Origin: Patescibacteria group bacterium UBA5194
GTDB lineage: Bacteria > Patescibacteriota > Gracilibacteria > BD1-5 > UBA6164
Assembly: GCA_002412935.1 (NCBI GenBank)
Contig: DHWA01000006.1
Coordinates: forward strand, 1 to 32,014
DNA length: 32,014 nucleotides
Reading direction: 5' to 3'
Below the pieces are notes generated by a model. The model was not told where the DNA came from and ran no database searches. It saw only the letters and a list, made by a program, of their open reading frames with translations. How positions within the stretch are numbered: the first letter of the stretch is position 1; each line of letters begins with the position of its first letter. Shown in pieces: positions 8,245-19,185 of this stretch. The position numbers were made by a program, and so were the translations under genes.

Positions 8245-9561
8245 ATGAAAATATCTATTATCTGAACTTGATACATATGATTAATCCAAGCTGTTTGACT
8301 TGCTAAACTTTGATTTAAAGTTACTGCTCTAGATGTATTTCAAGATAAAATCGATAAATTAAAAGCTTGAATCCCTACTATTTATGAAGATTGATTAAAA
8401 GAATTATTAAATGAAACTTTAGATAGAATCAATTTTACAACAAAAACATGAGATATTGCTTGAAGTGATATAATTTTTATTTGTGTTTGAACTCCTCAAA
8501 ATGATGAATGAAAAACAGATCTTTGATATGTATTTTGAGCATGTGAAGATATTAAACCATATTTAAAATGAGATGAAATTATCATAGTAAAATCAACAGT
8601 TCCAGTTTGAACAAATAAAAAAATATATAAATTATTAGATAAAAAAAATAAAGTAGTATCAAATCCTGAATTTTTGAGAGAATGAATCGCAATAAAAGAT
8701 TTCTTTAATCCAGATAGAATAGTTTTTTGATTTAAAGATTTAGAAGATAAAAAAACAATTAAAAAAGTAAATGAGGTTTATAAATATTTTACAGATAAAA
8801 ATATTCCAGTTTTGATTACAGACTGGCAAACTGCAGAACTTATAAAATATGCAGCAAATAGTTTTTTAGCAACAAAAATCACATTTATAAACGAGATTGC
8901 AAGACTTTCAGATCAAGTAGGAGCAAATATAAAAGATATTTCTACAGCTATCTGAATGGATGAAAGAATAGGAAAACAATTTTTGAATGCCTGAATAGGT
9001 TATGGTTGATCTTGTTTTCCAAAAGATGTAAAATCACTAATTCACCAATTTAAAGAAAATGGTTTAACTTGAGAAATAATTACAAAAGTTGATGATACAA
9101 ATTCATCACAAGTACAATACTTTTTAGATAAGATATTTAATCATTATGACAATAAATTACACGGGAAAGTTATTTGAGTACTTTGAGTAGCATTTAAACC
9201 TGGTACAGATGATTTAAGAGAATCAAAAGGAATAGATATAATCAAAAAACTTATGTATGCCTGAGCTAAGTTAAAAATATATGATTACAATGATGAGGCT
9301 TTAAAAAATTTTAAGAAATATCTTGATTGAATCATACTAGGAAATAGTAGATGATTTTTTGAAGTTGAAATAGTAAATGATTTTAAAAAATTGATAACTA
9401 AAACTGATAGTTTAGTTATAACACTAGAAGATAAAAAAATATTGCAAGAAAACCTTGCAAATATAAAACTTAAAGATAATATTATTTTTGATGGGAAAAA
9501 TATACTTGATAAAAAAATGATAGTTGATTTAGGTATTGAGTATATAGGAGTTGGGTGTTAA
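8245..9561 (+). CDS. ugd: UDP-glucose 6-dehydrogenase family protein
   Basis: An NAD-dependent enzyme of the UDP-glucose/GDP-mannose dehydrogenase family, oxidising a nucleotide sugar twice to the uronic acid. The Rossmann loop is G7-T-G9-Y-I-G12. FICVGTPQNDEGK, KSTVPVGT and NPEFLREG follow, then catalytic GYGGSCFPKD with Cys257, and the C-terminal domain with GVAFKPGTDDLRES. At 438 aa the length is normal. Most glycines of these motifs are TGA codons, which makes this gene a clean proof of the code. It most likely makes UDP-glucuronate for the glycan locus; the exact sugar cannot be fixed from sequence. Its stop codon interleaves with that of the convergent glycosyltransferase gene (9558-9561). 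Confidence 0.95.
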
Positions 9562-10280
9562 AAAAGTCTCCGTTTTATTAAAGTATAAATAGCCTTTACT
9601 CAATCTTTCCAATTTATTTTTTTTCACTCTTTAAAATTACGAGCAACATAATTTATAGGTTCTTCTCAATATTTAAATCATTTTTTTAAAAGTAAAACTG
9701 TGATTGCAGGTTCCCACTCGAATCAATTTTCTTTAGGTGAAATTAATAAATTTCTCAGTTCTTTTTTAAATAATTTATAACAAGTTGGCTCATCAGTAAC
9801 TTTTGTAAAAGTTAAAATTGAAGTCAAAACTGAAACTAAAAGTCATCAAAATAAAAAAGTTTTTGTAGAATATGTATTTTTATATTTATCAAGTCCTAAA
9901 ATTCTAGAACCATACAAAAAATCTAATTTTCTTAATTCTATTTTTTCTAACAAATTAATATAATCTTCGGGATTATATTCTAAATCTGCATCCTGAATAA
10001 TATAATAATCTCAAGTTGCTTTTTCTATTCACCTTTTACAAGCATATCATTTTCAATAATTTCTTCAATATTCTATATATTTAAATTCAGTTTTATCTGA
10101 ATTATCTTTTATATATTTTAAAATTATTTGTTCACTATTATCAATACTTCAGTCATTAACTAAAATTATTTCTTTACAAAAATCTAAACTTGATAAATCA
10201 ACTAAAATTACTTTATCTAATATAGTTTTTATTGTTTTCTCTTCATTTAGAAATGGTATTATTACAGATAGTTTTTTCAT
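9558..10280 (-). CDS. family 2 glycosyltransferase (dolichyl-phosphate sugar transferase-like)
   Basis: A 240-residue GT-A enzyme resembling DPM1/DPG synthases, which pass a hexose from a nucleotide sugar to a polyprenyl phosphate. It opens MKKLSVIIPFLNEEKTI, then has ILVNDGSIDNS, GKGYACKRGIEKA and the metal site QDADLEYNPED. The acceptor-side part has YGSRIL, TDEPTCYKLF and FEWEPAITVLLL. The C-terminus reads KDGVKAIYTLIK-x-RLF, where x (residue 237) is a CGG codon at a place where relatives commonly have an aromatic residue. There is no C-terminal membrane anchor; the adjacent GtrA-like protein could supply one. It is the last gene of a four-gene minus-strand operon, two bases after gtrA. 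Its product probably feeds the GT-C-like protein two genes upstream. Confidence 0.92.
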
Positions 10281-10282
10281 TA

Positions 10283-10654
10283 TTATTTAAAGTTAAAATG
10301 ATGATTCATAGCAAAATTCCATGCAAATATTATTATCTTATTAAAAACGGCTACATACATATAATTAAATCCTAAATTATCAACAAAGATCCAAAGTAAA
10401 ATTAAATTTATAACTAGTCAAATTAGTTGAAAAATAAGAAAAAGAAATCATTGAACTAAATGTTTTCTTTTTTTACATCAAAATGTAATATACTTTTGAA
10501 AAAAAAATCATACAAAAAAAGAAATTATAAATGAGAAAATAGCAGAAAACATATAATAGATTCACATTATCTCTGTAAAAAACCAAAGAAAAAATAAATC
10601 TACAACTGCTCATATTCATCATCATATTCAATATTTAAATATTTTTTTAATCAT
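10283..10654 (-). CDS. GtrA-like membrane protein
   Basis: A 123-residue protein with four hydrophobic segments and the GtrA pattern: KYGIGGGIGAVVDLFFLW at the start, SFFVGFFFQKYITF, LIFQLIGLVINLILLWIF, and VFNKIIIFAWNFAMNHHFNF at the end. GtrA proteins are thought to help polyprenyl-linked sugars across the membrane or to anchor family-2 glycosyltransferases. The ATG at 10654 overlaps the end of the upstream membrane protein gene by 8 bases, and the stop is two bases from the GT2 start, so translation is probably coupled. An ATG-rich alternative frame over the same start is closed quickly and is not the gene. Confidence 0.88.
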
Positions 10655-12086
10655 GTTTTTTTGCTAATAAATAAGAAGAAAATGAAAATAATATAACAAA
10701 TATCATAGTAAAAACTCTATTTACTGTTGTTTGATCCATTACAAATCTATAATTTGATGTAAGTAAAAAAACTAAAATTATTATAATAAATGTTAATATA
10801 AACGATAATAATATAAATAAATTATTTTTTTTCTCATTTTTATTATTAAAAAATCAAACAAAAAGTAATACAACAAAAACTAAGACTATATTATAATTAT
10901 CTTGGTTTATAAATATATGTTTAATTATAGGAAATATTTCAGTATGTATTTTTTCAATTCATACAGCAGATTCCTCTCATGCAGCTTGGTTGAATCATAT
11001 TCCATAATAAGCTTTGATTAATAAAAAAGGTAAGAATAAAAAGAATATCATAAATAAAAATCTATAAATATTCTCTTTTTTAATTAGATTTTTAAATAGA
11101 GATACAAATTCCTTTTTTAAAAGCAAAATTATCAAAAAAGAACATATTATTCAAGGTAGATAAACAATAATTCAATCATTTTTTATATGAGATAAAATTA
11201 TTCAAAATAATGTTCATAAAATAATAAAATCATAGTCTTTTTTTTCTAAAAACTTATAAAAAGAATAAATAGTTAAAACTGCATAAGTAGCTGATGTTAG
11301 TTCTAGATATCACTCAAGGGTATGAAAATATACAAGTGGTAATCAAGTAATTAATGTAGCAGGTAAAATAGCATAAAATAAATTTTTAGTGTGTTTATAC
11401 GAGATTAAAATGGTAAAAAACACCAAAAACAAAAATATAAAATATTGGAAAATATTTGAATATATATCATTCCAATATCAAACAAAATCAGTTATTATAG
11501 CTTTATATATAGGAACATAAATAGGATATCCTAATCTACCATGTCATAAAATCTCTGTTTTATCTCAAAATAACTTAAATCCTCCGTCATAAAATATATT
11601 CATAGCAGGAGTATTCCAGTTACCAAAACTATCATCAAAGTAATTTGGAAAAGATAAAGTATGAGCAAATGACAATGAAACAAAAAATACCAAAAAAATT
11701 GTACATATAGAAAAAAATACTTTTTCGATTTTTGTTAATTTTAAAAAGTCTTTTTTAAAAAAAGAAAAAGAAAATTTTAGTTTAAATGAATCTATATAAT
11801 CTTTGATTTTTTCTCATTTTATTTTTAATCTAGCAGAGAAAATAATAATTAAAAGTATTAGCAGAATAAAATACTCGATTTTTCAAACTCAAAAATGAAA
11901 AAATTGAAAATTAAAAATAGAAAAAAATATTACTCAAACTCATGAAAACCAAGAAAAAAGATAAAGTAAAAATCCCTTGAATTTATTTCAGAAAAATATC
12001 CATAAAAACATTATTCAAGCCAAAAATGGAAGAATTAAATTTAATATTATATAATATATAGCAAGTAAAAATGATATTTCAAACAT
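10647..12086 (-). CDS. multi-pass membrane protein, probable GT-C glycosyltransferase
   Basis: A 479-residue polytopic protein with about ten hydrophobic helices. After the first helices and a cytosolic-looking basic stretch comes a loop, FPNYFDDSFGNWNTPAMN. Its acidic pair in an early external loop matches the layout of GT-C enzymes, which use polyprenyl-phosphate sugars. Other visible parts are HGRLGYPIYVPIYKA, YFHTLEGYLELTSATY and LSHIKNDG. With the GT2 and GtrA-like genes downstream this makes a usual trio: charging of the lipid carrier, flipping, and transfer on the outer face. No closer family was recognised. The start ATG lies three bases after the stop of the upstream exported protein gene. 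Confidence 0.8.
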
Positions 12087-12089
12087 AAA

Positions 12090-13088
12090 TTAATTTTTTA
12101 AAAGATAATTTTGATTTTGACTATAAAGTACTTCTTTATTTTTCAAATCTGCTGGAATATCCTGTTTAAATAATAATATAAAATTTGCTTCTTTTATATT
12201 TTCTGTAAGTTTACAAGGTGACATAAAATCTGTATTCCAATAATGTACATATGGCCAGTATGAAATTGCCTTAGCATAATATTTACAAGAATTTATATCT
12301 TTTGACTTATCTATTCCCATTATTTTTCTAGACTTATCTGTAAATTCATAATAATCAAACATATTATAGAAATTCTTAGATCAATCTGATGCCATATAAT
12401 AATCTTTTACTCATCAAAAATAGATATTTGAATAATCATATAGATTTTTAAATGATATCATCAAGAAAAATGAAAGAGCTATATATAAACTAGTTTTCTT
12501 ATTTAATTTTCAAAAAATAAGAAAAATAAGTATAGTAATTATAAATAAAATATAGAATATTTTAACGATTGAAATTCAAAGAATCATAGTTCCATATCTC
12601 AAATTGATTGTATATGGTTTAATTGATTCTACTGTCAAAAAATCCGTTCCTATTTGTTTTATTTTTTCTCATAAAGTACTTTTTTTCAAAGTTATATTAT
12701 TTATCTTTCCAGATATTTTTCAATCAAAAACCAATACTATTTTAGATTCTTTTGGTAACTGTGAAAAAAATTGTAATTTATGAAAATCAAAAGTGCTTTG
12801 AATTTTTCAAGTTTGTACTTGTAAAGCTTCTCACTGAGCAAATTGTTGTCAAACTAAAAATCAATAACCCAAATTTCAATTTCAAGAAAAATCTCAAGAA
12901 AAATCTAGTTTATCATTTGTAAGTAAATCTCAAGCTATTATTATACAGTTTTTTTCACAAGAAAAAGATATTTCATTATCTTTTTCAATAAAAGAAGAAA
13001 ATCATTGATTTTCGTAATTTGCACTGGAATTAATTGGGAAAAATCCTAAAAAAAGCACAAATAATATAAATATTTTTTTATATGACAT
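12090..13088 (-). CDS. exported membrane-anchored protein of unknown function
   Basis: A 332-residue protein. The N-terminus MSYKKIFILFVLFLGFFPIN is a signal peptide, followed by an extracellular domain of about 150 residues that looks beta-rich (FSCEKNCIIIAGDLL, then repeated FSGDFSGNG). Two hydrophobic helices follow (IVKIFYILFIITILIFLIFG and SLYIALSFFLMISFK), then a C-terminal domain of about 110 residues including YYMASDGSKNFYNMFDYYEF. It may work with the GT-C-like protein encoded three bases downstream, as an accessory or acceptor-binding subunit. No family was recognised. It is the first gene of the four-gene operon; an AT-rich 188-base gap precedes it. Confidence 0.75.
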
Positions 13089-13154
13089 AATTATAGTATT
13101 AATATAAGTTAGATACTAATAATAAGTATATTTTCTTTGATGAAATAATCAAAT

Positions 13155-13262
13155 TTATATTTTTCTTAATACTAATATTAAAGTATTTCAAAATAATTTG
13201 TTTTTAAAAATCTCTATTACTCTTTTATGTAATCATTTATGAGTTATTTCAGCAAATTTCAT
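13155..13262 (-). CDS. possible 35-residue basic peptide in an intergenic gap
   Basis: The gap 13089-13276 holds one short frame, ATG 13262 to TAA, reading MKFAEITHKGLHKRVIEIFK and ending LVLRKI. It starts 14 bases after the upstream GT gene on the same strand. It is basic and may be amphipathic. Nothing marks it as certainly translated; it could be a remnant of a longer gene. The rest of the gap is AT-rich and presumably carries the promoter of the downstream four-gene operon. Confidence 0.25.
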
Positions 13263-13276
13263 ATTTTTATAATTAT

Positions 13277-14293
13277 TTAATTAAGTAATTTATTTATATA
13301 TTTTTCATAAATTTTTGCAACATTTTCTCAAGAATGTTTAGATAAAATATATTCATAATTTTTTTCTATATATTTTTCTCTAAAATCTTTATTTTCTATT
13401 ATATTAAATGCTAATTCTTTTAATTCAACAAAATTTTTAAATATTAATTCATTTAAATCGGAAACAATAATAGGAGCTTTGCAAGCCATAGCCTCTAGCT
13501 CTATCATATTTAATACAGCATAAGGTTTTTCTGGATAAAAACTTCCTAAAACTAAATCCCAATCAGCTGAATAATAATATGTTATTTTATCTCTATCAAT
13601 TTGATCTAACCATATAATATTTTCTTCTATATTTTTTATATATTTTTCATATCTTTTATAATTTGAAACTGATTGTTTTATAAAATAAAATCTTGTATTA
13701 TTATATTTAAGTTTTATTTTTTTTATTAATTCAAAAGCAAAAACAGGATTTTTAATTTCTCTAAGTCAAGTTGGATAAAATATATTTATATAATTATTAT
13801 CTAATTCTAAATGATTCTCATTTTTATAAAACAAAGTTATATCGATAGGATTTGGAAGCCATAAAGAGTTATAATTTTTAGTTAAATCTAAAAGTCACGG
13901 AATAGAAACTAAATATAAATCAATTTGTTTAATTTTTAGTAAAAAAATTAATTTAAAAATAGGATAAAATAGTACTATTACAATTTTATTAGTAAATGAT
14001 TCAGTTATTAAAAGTGAATATTTCAATGATATACCTGGATGGATTGCATGAGATTCAAAAATATATTTAACTCATTTTTTTCTTTTGAAAACAAATAAAT
14101 CAAACCAAGAATTCATATGAACAATATTATATTTATCTTTTTCCAATTCAATATTTAATTTAGAGAAAACATTATAATCGTTATAGTTATAATATTTATC
14201 TTTATTTAATCAGATAATTAATATATTATTCAAATATTTCTCTAATGGCTTAATTAAAGTTTCTCACCATCAATTTGTTAATATTTTTATCAT
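13277..14293 (-). CDS. GT4-type glycosyltransferase
   Basis: A 338-residue GT-B glycosyltransferase. The N-terminal half has ILTNGWGETLIKPL and IVHMNSWFDLF. The hinge region reads LWLPNPIDITLFYK, and the C-terminal half has FYPTGLREIKNP, then IIWLDQID, GSFYPEKPYAVLNMIELEAM and ACKAPIIVSDLNE, which is the E-x7-E-like donor site of GT4. No membrane anchor is clear, but a hydrophobic stretch lies near the middle of the N-terminal domain. Donor and acceptor sugars are unknown. It is the last gene of the group that starts with the GDPD gene, nine bases after the previous glycosyltransferase. Confidence 0.88.
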
Positions 14294-14302
14294 TACATAA
14301 TA

Positions 14303-15367
14303 TTAAATAACAAAATTTTTTTGCATTTGTTTTTTTAGAAAATCATAATTTAATTTTTCATCTATGTATTTTCTTCATTTATTTATATATTCTTCTTTTT
14401 CTTCTGTATGTTCTATATACCAAATAATATTATCAGCTAATTTTTTATAATCACCTACTTTATGTAATAAAGTCTTCCCGTTTAATACCTCTCATCTAAA
14501 AGATGAAATATTTGGTAAACATACAGCATTTCAAAGTAAAATTGCATCATAAACAGCTAAACATTGTCACTCTTGCAAAGAACTATTTATATAAATTGAA
14601 GTTGGAAGATTTAAACTTTTTAAATTATTTTTAGGTCAATACAATATAAAATTGTCAAAAATTCATAAATCATTTAATTCTTCTTTAAAAGTCATTCATC
14701 TACTACTAATAAACTCATCAATTTTTCATACTTGATGAATTTTTATATTTGGATATTTTTTTAATACAATTTGTAAAGCCTTTAACATTGTCTCTGGTCA
14801 TTTTTTAGAAAAGATATGTCAAAGCATTAATATATCATTTTTAGGAGATATTTCTTCTACTAAATTTTTTTTAGAGACAACTAAAGGGACAACAATTCAT
14901 TTATTTTTGAATCATTCTCTTTCTAACCATTTTTTATCGTGTTCATTTATAACACGGATTTTTGTAAAAAATGGATAAAATAATTTAACTATAAATCTTT
15001 TTATTTTATAATGAGAAGAATATTCTGTAGCAAATACTGATTCATGTCAAAAAAATATAGATTTTTTTGTAACAAGTCACATTAATAAAGATGGAATAAT
15101 AAATGTATTAACATAAACTATTGCATTTTTTGAATTTTTCCACATATATACTAAGGCTTGAAAAATTCATTCAACATAAGTTACTTTAAACCTAGGATCA
15201 AAATTTGGATCATCCTCTATTTTTAATTCTTTTCAATAGGATACAATTTCAACTTCATATCACAATTCTTGCATAGCCCGACAAGGCATAAAATGATAAT
15301 GAGATTCTTTTTCTAAAAGAAATAAAGTTGGATGATATTGAACAAAGTAAATAAATTTCTTTTTCAT
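14303..15367 (-). CDS. GT4-type glycosyltransferase
   Basis: A 354-residue GT-B enzyme. It starts MKKKFIYFVQYHPTLFLLEK, with ELGYEVEIVSYGKE typical of the first Rossmann fold. Then come FFGHESVFATEYS, FYPFFTKIRVINEHD, and the donor domain with MLGHIFSKKGPETMLKAL, ILYGPKNNLKSLNLP and NSSLQEGQCLAVYDAILLG, the E-x7-E-like donor-binding segment. Codon 30 (15278-15280) is CGG, which may read Trp. The stop is nine bases before the next glycosyltransferase, and the start is ten bases after the FkbM gene, so they are co-transcribed. Confidence 0.9.
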
Positions 15368-15377
15368 TAAAATACTT

Positions 15378-16154
15378 TTAAAAGTTAAAGTTAATATCCT
15401 TTCTTACAGCGAGATAATTAGTTACAATAAATATTTCACAATCTATATGACTATATTCTTTAATTTCATATAATGAATTATTTAATATTCTATATATTTT
15501 ATAATCATTGCATAACATTTCCCAAAAATCCCAAAAAAATACTTTACTAAAAACATTGGTTTTAAAAAATTCAAATTGTATAATATCAATTTTATTATTT
15601 AATAACATTTCTTTAGCTCATTTTAATACATTTAATTCATATCACTCTACATCAATTTTCATAAAATCAATATGATTAATATGTTCTTTTTTACAAAATT
15701 TATCTACAGTATTTATTGAGATTGATTCACTATACTCCCCTTTGCTAGAAATACTTGCACATCAGTCAAAATCTTGACCAAAATATATTAACATTTCTTT
15801 CTCTTCATCTCAAAGTCAAATATTATACAATTTAACATTACAATGTTCTTTAGTATTAGAGAATCATTCATTATAAGTTTTTTTTACTGGTTCAAATCAA
15901 TAAACATTAACTTTATTTCAAAATATTTCACAAATAGTATTAGTGTAATCTCACACATTAAATCAAACATCAAAAAATGTTATAGATTTACCGTTAAAAT
16001 ATTTTGCTAAATTTTTTATTGTATTTTTTTCTCAATCATTTATATATCAAAATCACATTAATCATAATGATATTTTATGTAAATATTTCCATATAAAATA
16101 TAAATTTTTATTTGATAATATTCAAATAAATTTAAATATGTATTTATTATTCAT
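15378..16154 (-). CDS. FkbM family methyltransferase
   Basis: A 258-residue SAM-dependent O-methyltransferase-like protein of the FkbM family. Motif I reads SITFFDVGFNVGDYT, followed by GNKVNVYGFEPVKKTY. The family-defining stretch is DFMKIDVEGYELNVLKGAKE, followed by IDIIQFEF. In glycan loci these enzymes commonly methylate a sugar hydroxyl, capping or decorating the polymer. The N-terminal 55 residues are a basic extension without a signal sequence. It is flanked by a capsule-type protein gene upstream (37 bases) and a glycosyltransferase downstream (10 bases). Confidence 0.9.
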
Positions 16155-16191
16155 CTTTTTTCTATTTTACAAAATAAATTATAATTTTATA

Positions 16192-17091
16192 TTAAATTTC
16201 AAATTCAGACTTATCTAATAGCATTGCAAAAGATTTTTTAAAATCTTTTCTTACTAAAATAAAACTAATACTAGTAAAAAATATAATATAATTTTTTATT
16301 TTTAAGTTTTGAAAATATATATTTTCAAATGTATATACGGTAAAAATATACTTATTTATAAATGTTGCTATTAAATGTGTTAAATATCATATAATCCTAG
16401 AAATAAAACCTCATATTCTTTTTTCAATATATAAATGAAAATAATATAAAAAATTAAGTAAGAAAAGAAAACCTTTTTTATAAATAGATATTTCTCTTCA
16501 TCTAAAAATATTTCTAAAATTATCAAAAACAGAAGAAAAAGAATTTATAAAATCGTTATTTCCTATTGCAAAAAAATCTTGAATAGGAACTATATTCCGA
16601 GTTCATATATTTAAAATATTTTTTCATTCTTTTATAGAATTATAAATTCTATTAAAATTAAATTTATTCAAGAACAAGGTATCAAATCTTAACCTAATAA
16701 CAATATCATATTTTTTATCATATTCATTGATATAATTATTTTTTATATAATTTGCAATTTTTACTTTATATACTTGTTGTAAAAATCAATTTATATTTCA
16801 TTTTTTATACATATGAATACAATATTTTTTATTAAAATTCTCATTTATAAATTCTCAATATTTTTCATCAATTATTTTTTGAACTTCAAGACTTTTTATT
16901 TTCTCAACTATAGTTGGATTCATTAAATATATTTTTTCCAAATCTTCATCATCTTCAACAGCACAAAATATATCATATTCGAATCATTGTTCTTTTGCTG
17001 CATCAAATAAATTAATTTTAAAAAATGGATATGTAGTATCAAAAGTTCTAGCTTGTCATGAAAAACAAAATGCAATTCTTTTTTTGTTCAT
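16192..17091 (-). CDS. capsule-locus protein starting RIAFCFSGQARTF, putative glycosyltransferase-like
   Basis: A 299-residue protein with the N-terminus MNKKRIAFCFSGQARTFDTT, which recalls uncharacterised proteins often found in capsule clusters. Further parts are YDIFCAVEDDEDLEKI (a DxD-like acidic run), KYDIVIRLRFDTLFLNKF and IVPIQDFFAIGNNDFINSF. The strand RLRFD plus a later D-x-F-A-x-G segment suggests a GT-A-like nucleotide-sugar site, but this is inference. The last 70 residues are rich in aromatic and hydrophobic residues and may attach to the membrane. Codon 165 (16597-16599) is CGG. Base composition is even more AT-rich than in the housekeeping genes. Confidence 0.7.
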
Positions 17092-17095
17092 ATTT

Positions 17096-17941
17096 TTATT
17101 TTATAAATTCTAAATAATCACTACATATAAAATCAGGATTTAAACTTATTATTTCTTTAAATCTTCATTTTAATATATCTAAATTTTTACAATCTTCATG
17201 AGCTTCTCATCATAAAAGGCCAGGAGATTTTGCATGTAATTCAGGAGTTACAAGTCATATAAACTTATTTTCTTTTTTGATTATATCAAAAATTTCTTTA
17301 TTGTATAAAGTTTTTTCTCAATTTACATCTTTTCTATCCCACTCATCAAGCCATACTCAATCAAATAAATCTTTATTTTCTATAAATTCATTTATTGTTA
17401 ATAGAGTTCATCAAGTAGAAAAATTGTATCTAATTATATCATATTCATGAGCTACTGAAGGGAATAATTTTATGTTTGTATTTATAGATTTTATATATTT
17501 TGCAGTTTCAATTTTTAGATCAAATATAAATATTTTATTTTCTATATTTTTATATTTTTTCAAAACATCAAGCATTATATTAATATATTTTTTTTCTTGA
17601 AATTTAGCCTTTAAATGCAGAGCTGAGTATTCTCAAATATTTCTAAATGAAGAAATATTTTTTATCAATTCTTCAAATCAAATGAAAAAATTTCAATTAA
17701 GATTATAATTTAATATTTCTTTTTCACTTAAATCAGAAAAATTTCTTTTATCCTCTCCATTTGTAATTCTTGTTAAGTTAGAATCATGAAATACAAATGG
17801 GAATAAATCAGAGCTGAAATTTATATCAAATTCAAGTCAAAATCATCTTTCTAATTGATTTAAAAAAGCTTCTTTTGAACTTTCTGTAAAATTAAAATTT
17901 TTATTTAAAGGTTCTAATCATCTATGTGTAATTATTTGCAT
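17096..17941 (-). CDS. glycerophosphodiester phosphodiesterase-like protein
   Basis: A 281-residue protein of the GDPD family (TIM barrel). It shows the catalytic set H6-R7, E37-x-D39 and H52-D53 in THRGLEPL, LEFDINFSS and FVFHDSNLTR. Later parts include LHLKAKFQEKK, IFIFDLKIETAKYI, FPSVAHEYD and WLDEWDRKD. Classical members cleave glycerophosphodiesters; homologues in capsule clusters may trim or transfer phosphodiester-linked units. No signal peptide is seen, so it should act in the cytoplasm. It begins the minus-strand group that continues with the SGQARTF protein four bases downstream, and shares a 56-base divergent region with the next gene. Confidence 0.85.
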
Positions 17942-17997
17942 AAAACTTAATTTTAATATATTATATATATTAGTAATTTATATTAGTATTGTATAAT

Positions 17998-18867
17998 ATG
18001 TCAAAATTAAATTCTATTTGAAAATTAAACTATATTCATTCTAAATTATCTAATAGAGTTTGAAAGTGATCTAATATTGCATGAGATTTAACATTTAAAA
18101 TGTTAAAACAAATAGAAAGAATTATAAATAATCCAGAAAAAGAACTTGGGCTTGGATGAATTGAAGAATCCTTATATTTACCAGAGATTATATTCTCTGA
18201 TATAAATAAAGATATATTTTTTCAAAAAATGCTTTGAATTTATAATAAAATAAAAACAGATAATTTAAATGATTGAATAAATCCAATACCTTTAAATGAA
18301 ACCAAATGAGGTTACATTATTGCTTACAGATACGATAATTCTTTTACAGATAAAATTTGCAATTTTTCAGAACAAATAAGAAAAATTGCACCATCAATAA
18401 TTTATGATGAAAAAAATATTCATACTACTTTATTAACAACAGAATTGTCAAAAGATTTTTATCCAAATCAAGATGATTTACTATTAATAATAAATTCAAT
18501 TAACGAAATAAAAGATTTTATTTATAAAACAAATATTAACTTTTGAATAAATGAATTTAACTCAAATAGTTGATTAATAACATGAATACCTTGAATAAAT
18601 TTTTTATCAAATAGTCAATATATTCATGAAAGTATAAAAAATAAATGAAAAAACTTATGATTATTATTACCTTGGTGATGACATATAACAACTCATAGAT
18701 TTACTGAAAAAGTTTCATATAAAACTTTAAAAGAAAAATGATTTTTTGAATTAGTAAATAATCAAATGCCTTTTTGAAAACAAATTCCAACATGAATTGA
18801 TATATGATATTTTTTTATGGATACTACTTGATTTAAATTAGAAGTTGTTGAATCTATTAAATTTTAA
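17998..18867 (+). CDS. unknown protein with two H-x-T motifs (possible 2H phosphoesterase)
   Basis: A 289-residue soluble protein not assigned to a named family. The N-terminal third is helical (FKMLKQIERIINNPEKEL). The C-terminal two thirds contains NIHTTLLTTEL (H142-T-T) and PWGGHITTHRF (H229-I-T), spaced about 87 residues. This is the arrangement of 2H phosphodiesterases (RNA ligase/CPDase-like), each with a hydrophobic strand next to the histidine. That reading is inference. It is the only plus-strand gene inside the glycan locus, divergent from the GDPD-like gene and convergent with the cupin gene. Its stop interleaves with the cupin stop (18864-18867). A phosphodiester-linked substrate would fit the neighbours. 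Confidence 0.65.
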
Positions 18868-19184
18868 TCTATATACTTATCTCATGAAACACAAGGTATT
18901 TTAACAACTGTCGTATTTCAATCTTCAAGACATTCAAAATCAGTTGATTCTCAAGGAAGGATTTCTACTATATCTCAAGTTTCATAATAATTATCTTTCA
19001 TTCTATATTTTCAACTATTGAAAATAGTATATTCAGTAGCTATTTTATGATGATGAGATTCTTCTTTATCTCATTTTCTATATTCTTTTATAGCAACCTC
19101 AAACATATCTGTTTTAAATAAACTAGGTTCAAAATCACCTATAAACCATCATTTTGTAAAATCTTTTAAATTATATTTTTTCAT
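18864..19184 (-). CDS. small cupin-fold protein
   Basis: A 106-residue single-domain cupin: ESHHHKIATEYTIFNSGKY with H44-H46 as likely metal ligands, then YYETGDIVEILPGEST and TVVKIPCVSGDKY. Such proteins in sugar clusters include epimerases, isomerases and binding proteins, but this short version may bind a sugar or a small molecule without catalysis. It ends the second minus-strand operon, one base after the Rpe-like gene, so its role is likely tied to that step. Confidence 0.82.
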
Positions 19185-19185
19185 A

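Noticed and set aside
12090..12362. A 90-residue minus-strand ORF under the standard code
   Set aside because: It is only the C-terminal end of the 332-residue exported protein, cut off by reading TGA as stop.
15378..15608. A 76-residue minus-strand ORF under the standard code
   Set aside because: It is the end of the FkbM methyltransferase, which continues upstream in the same frame once TGA is read as Gly.
17992..17997. TATAAT directly before ATG 17998 as a -10 box
   Set aside because: Transcription would start inside the gene; it is more likely a chance match in AT-rich DNA.
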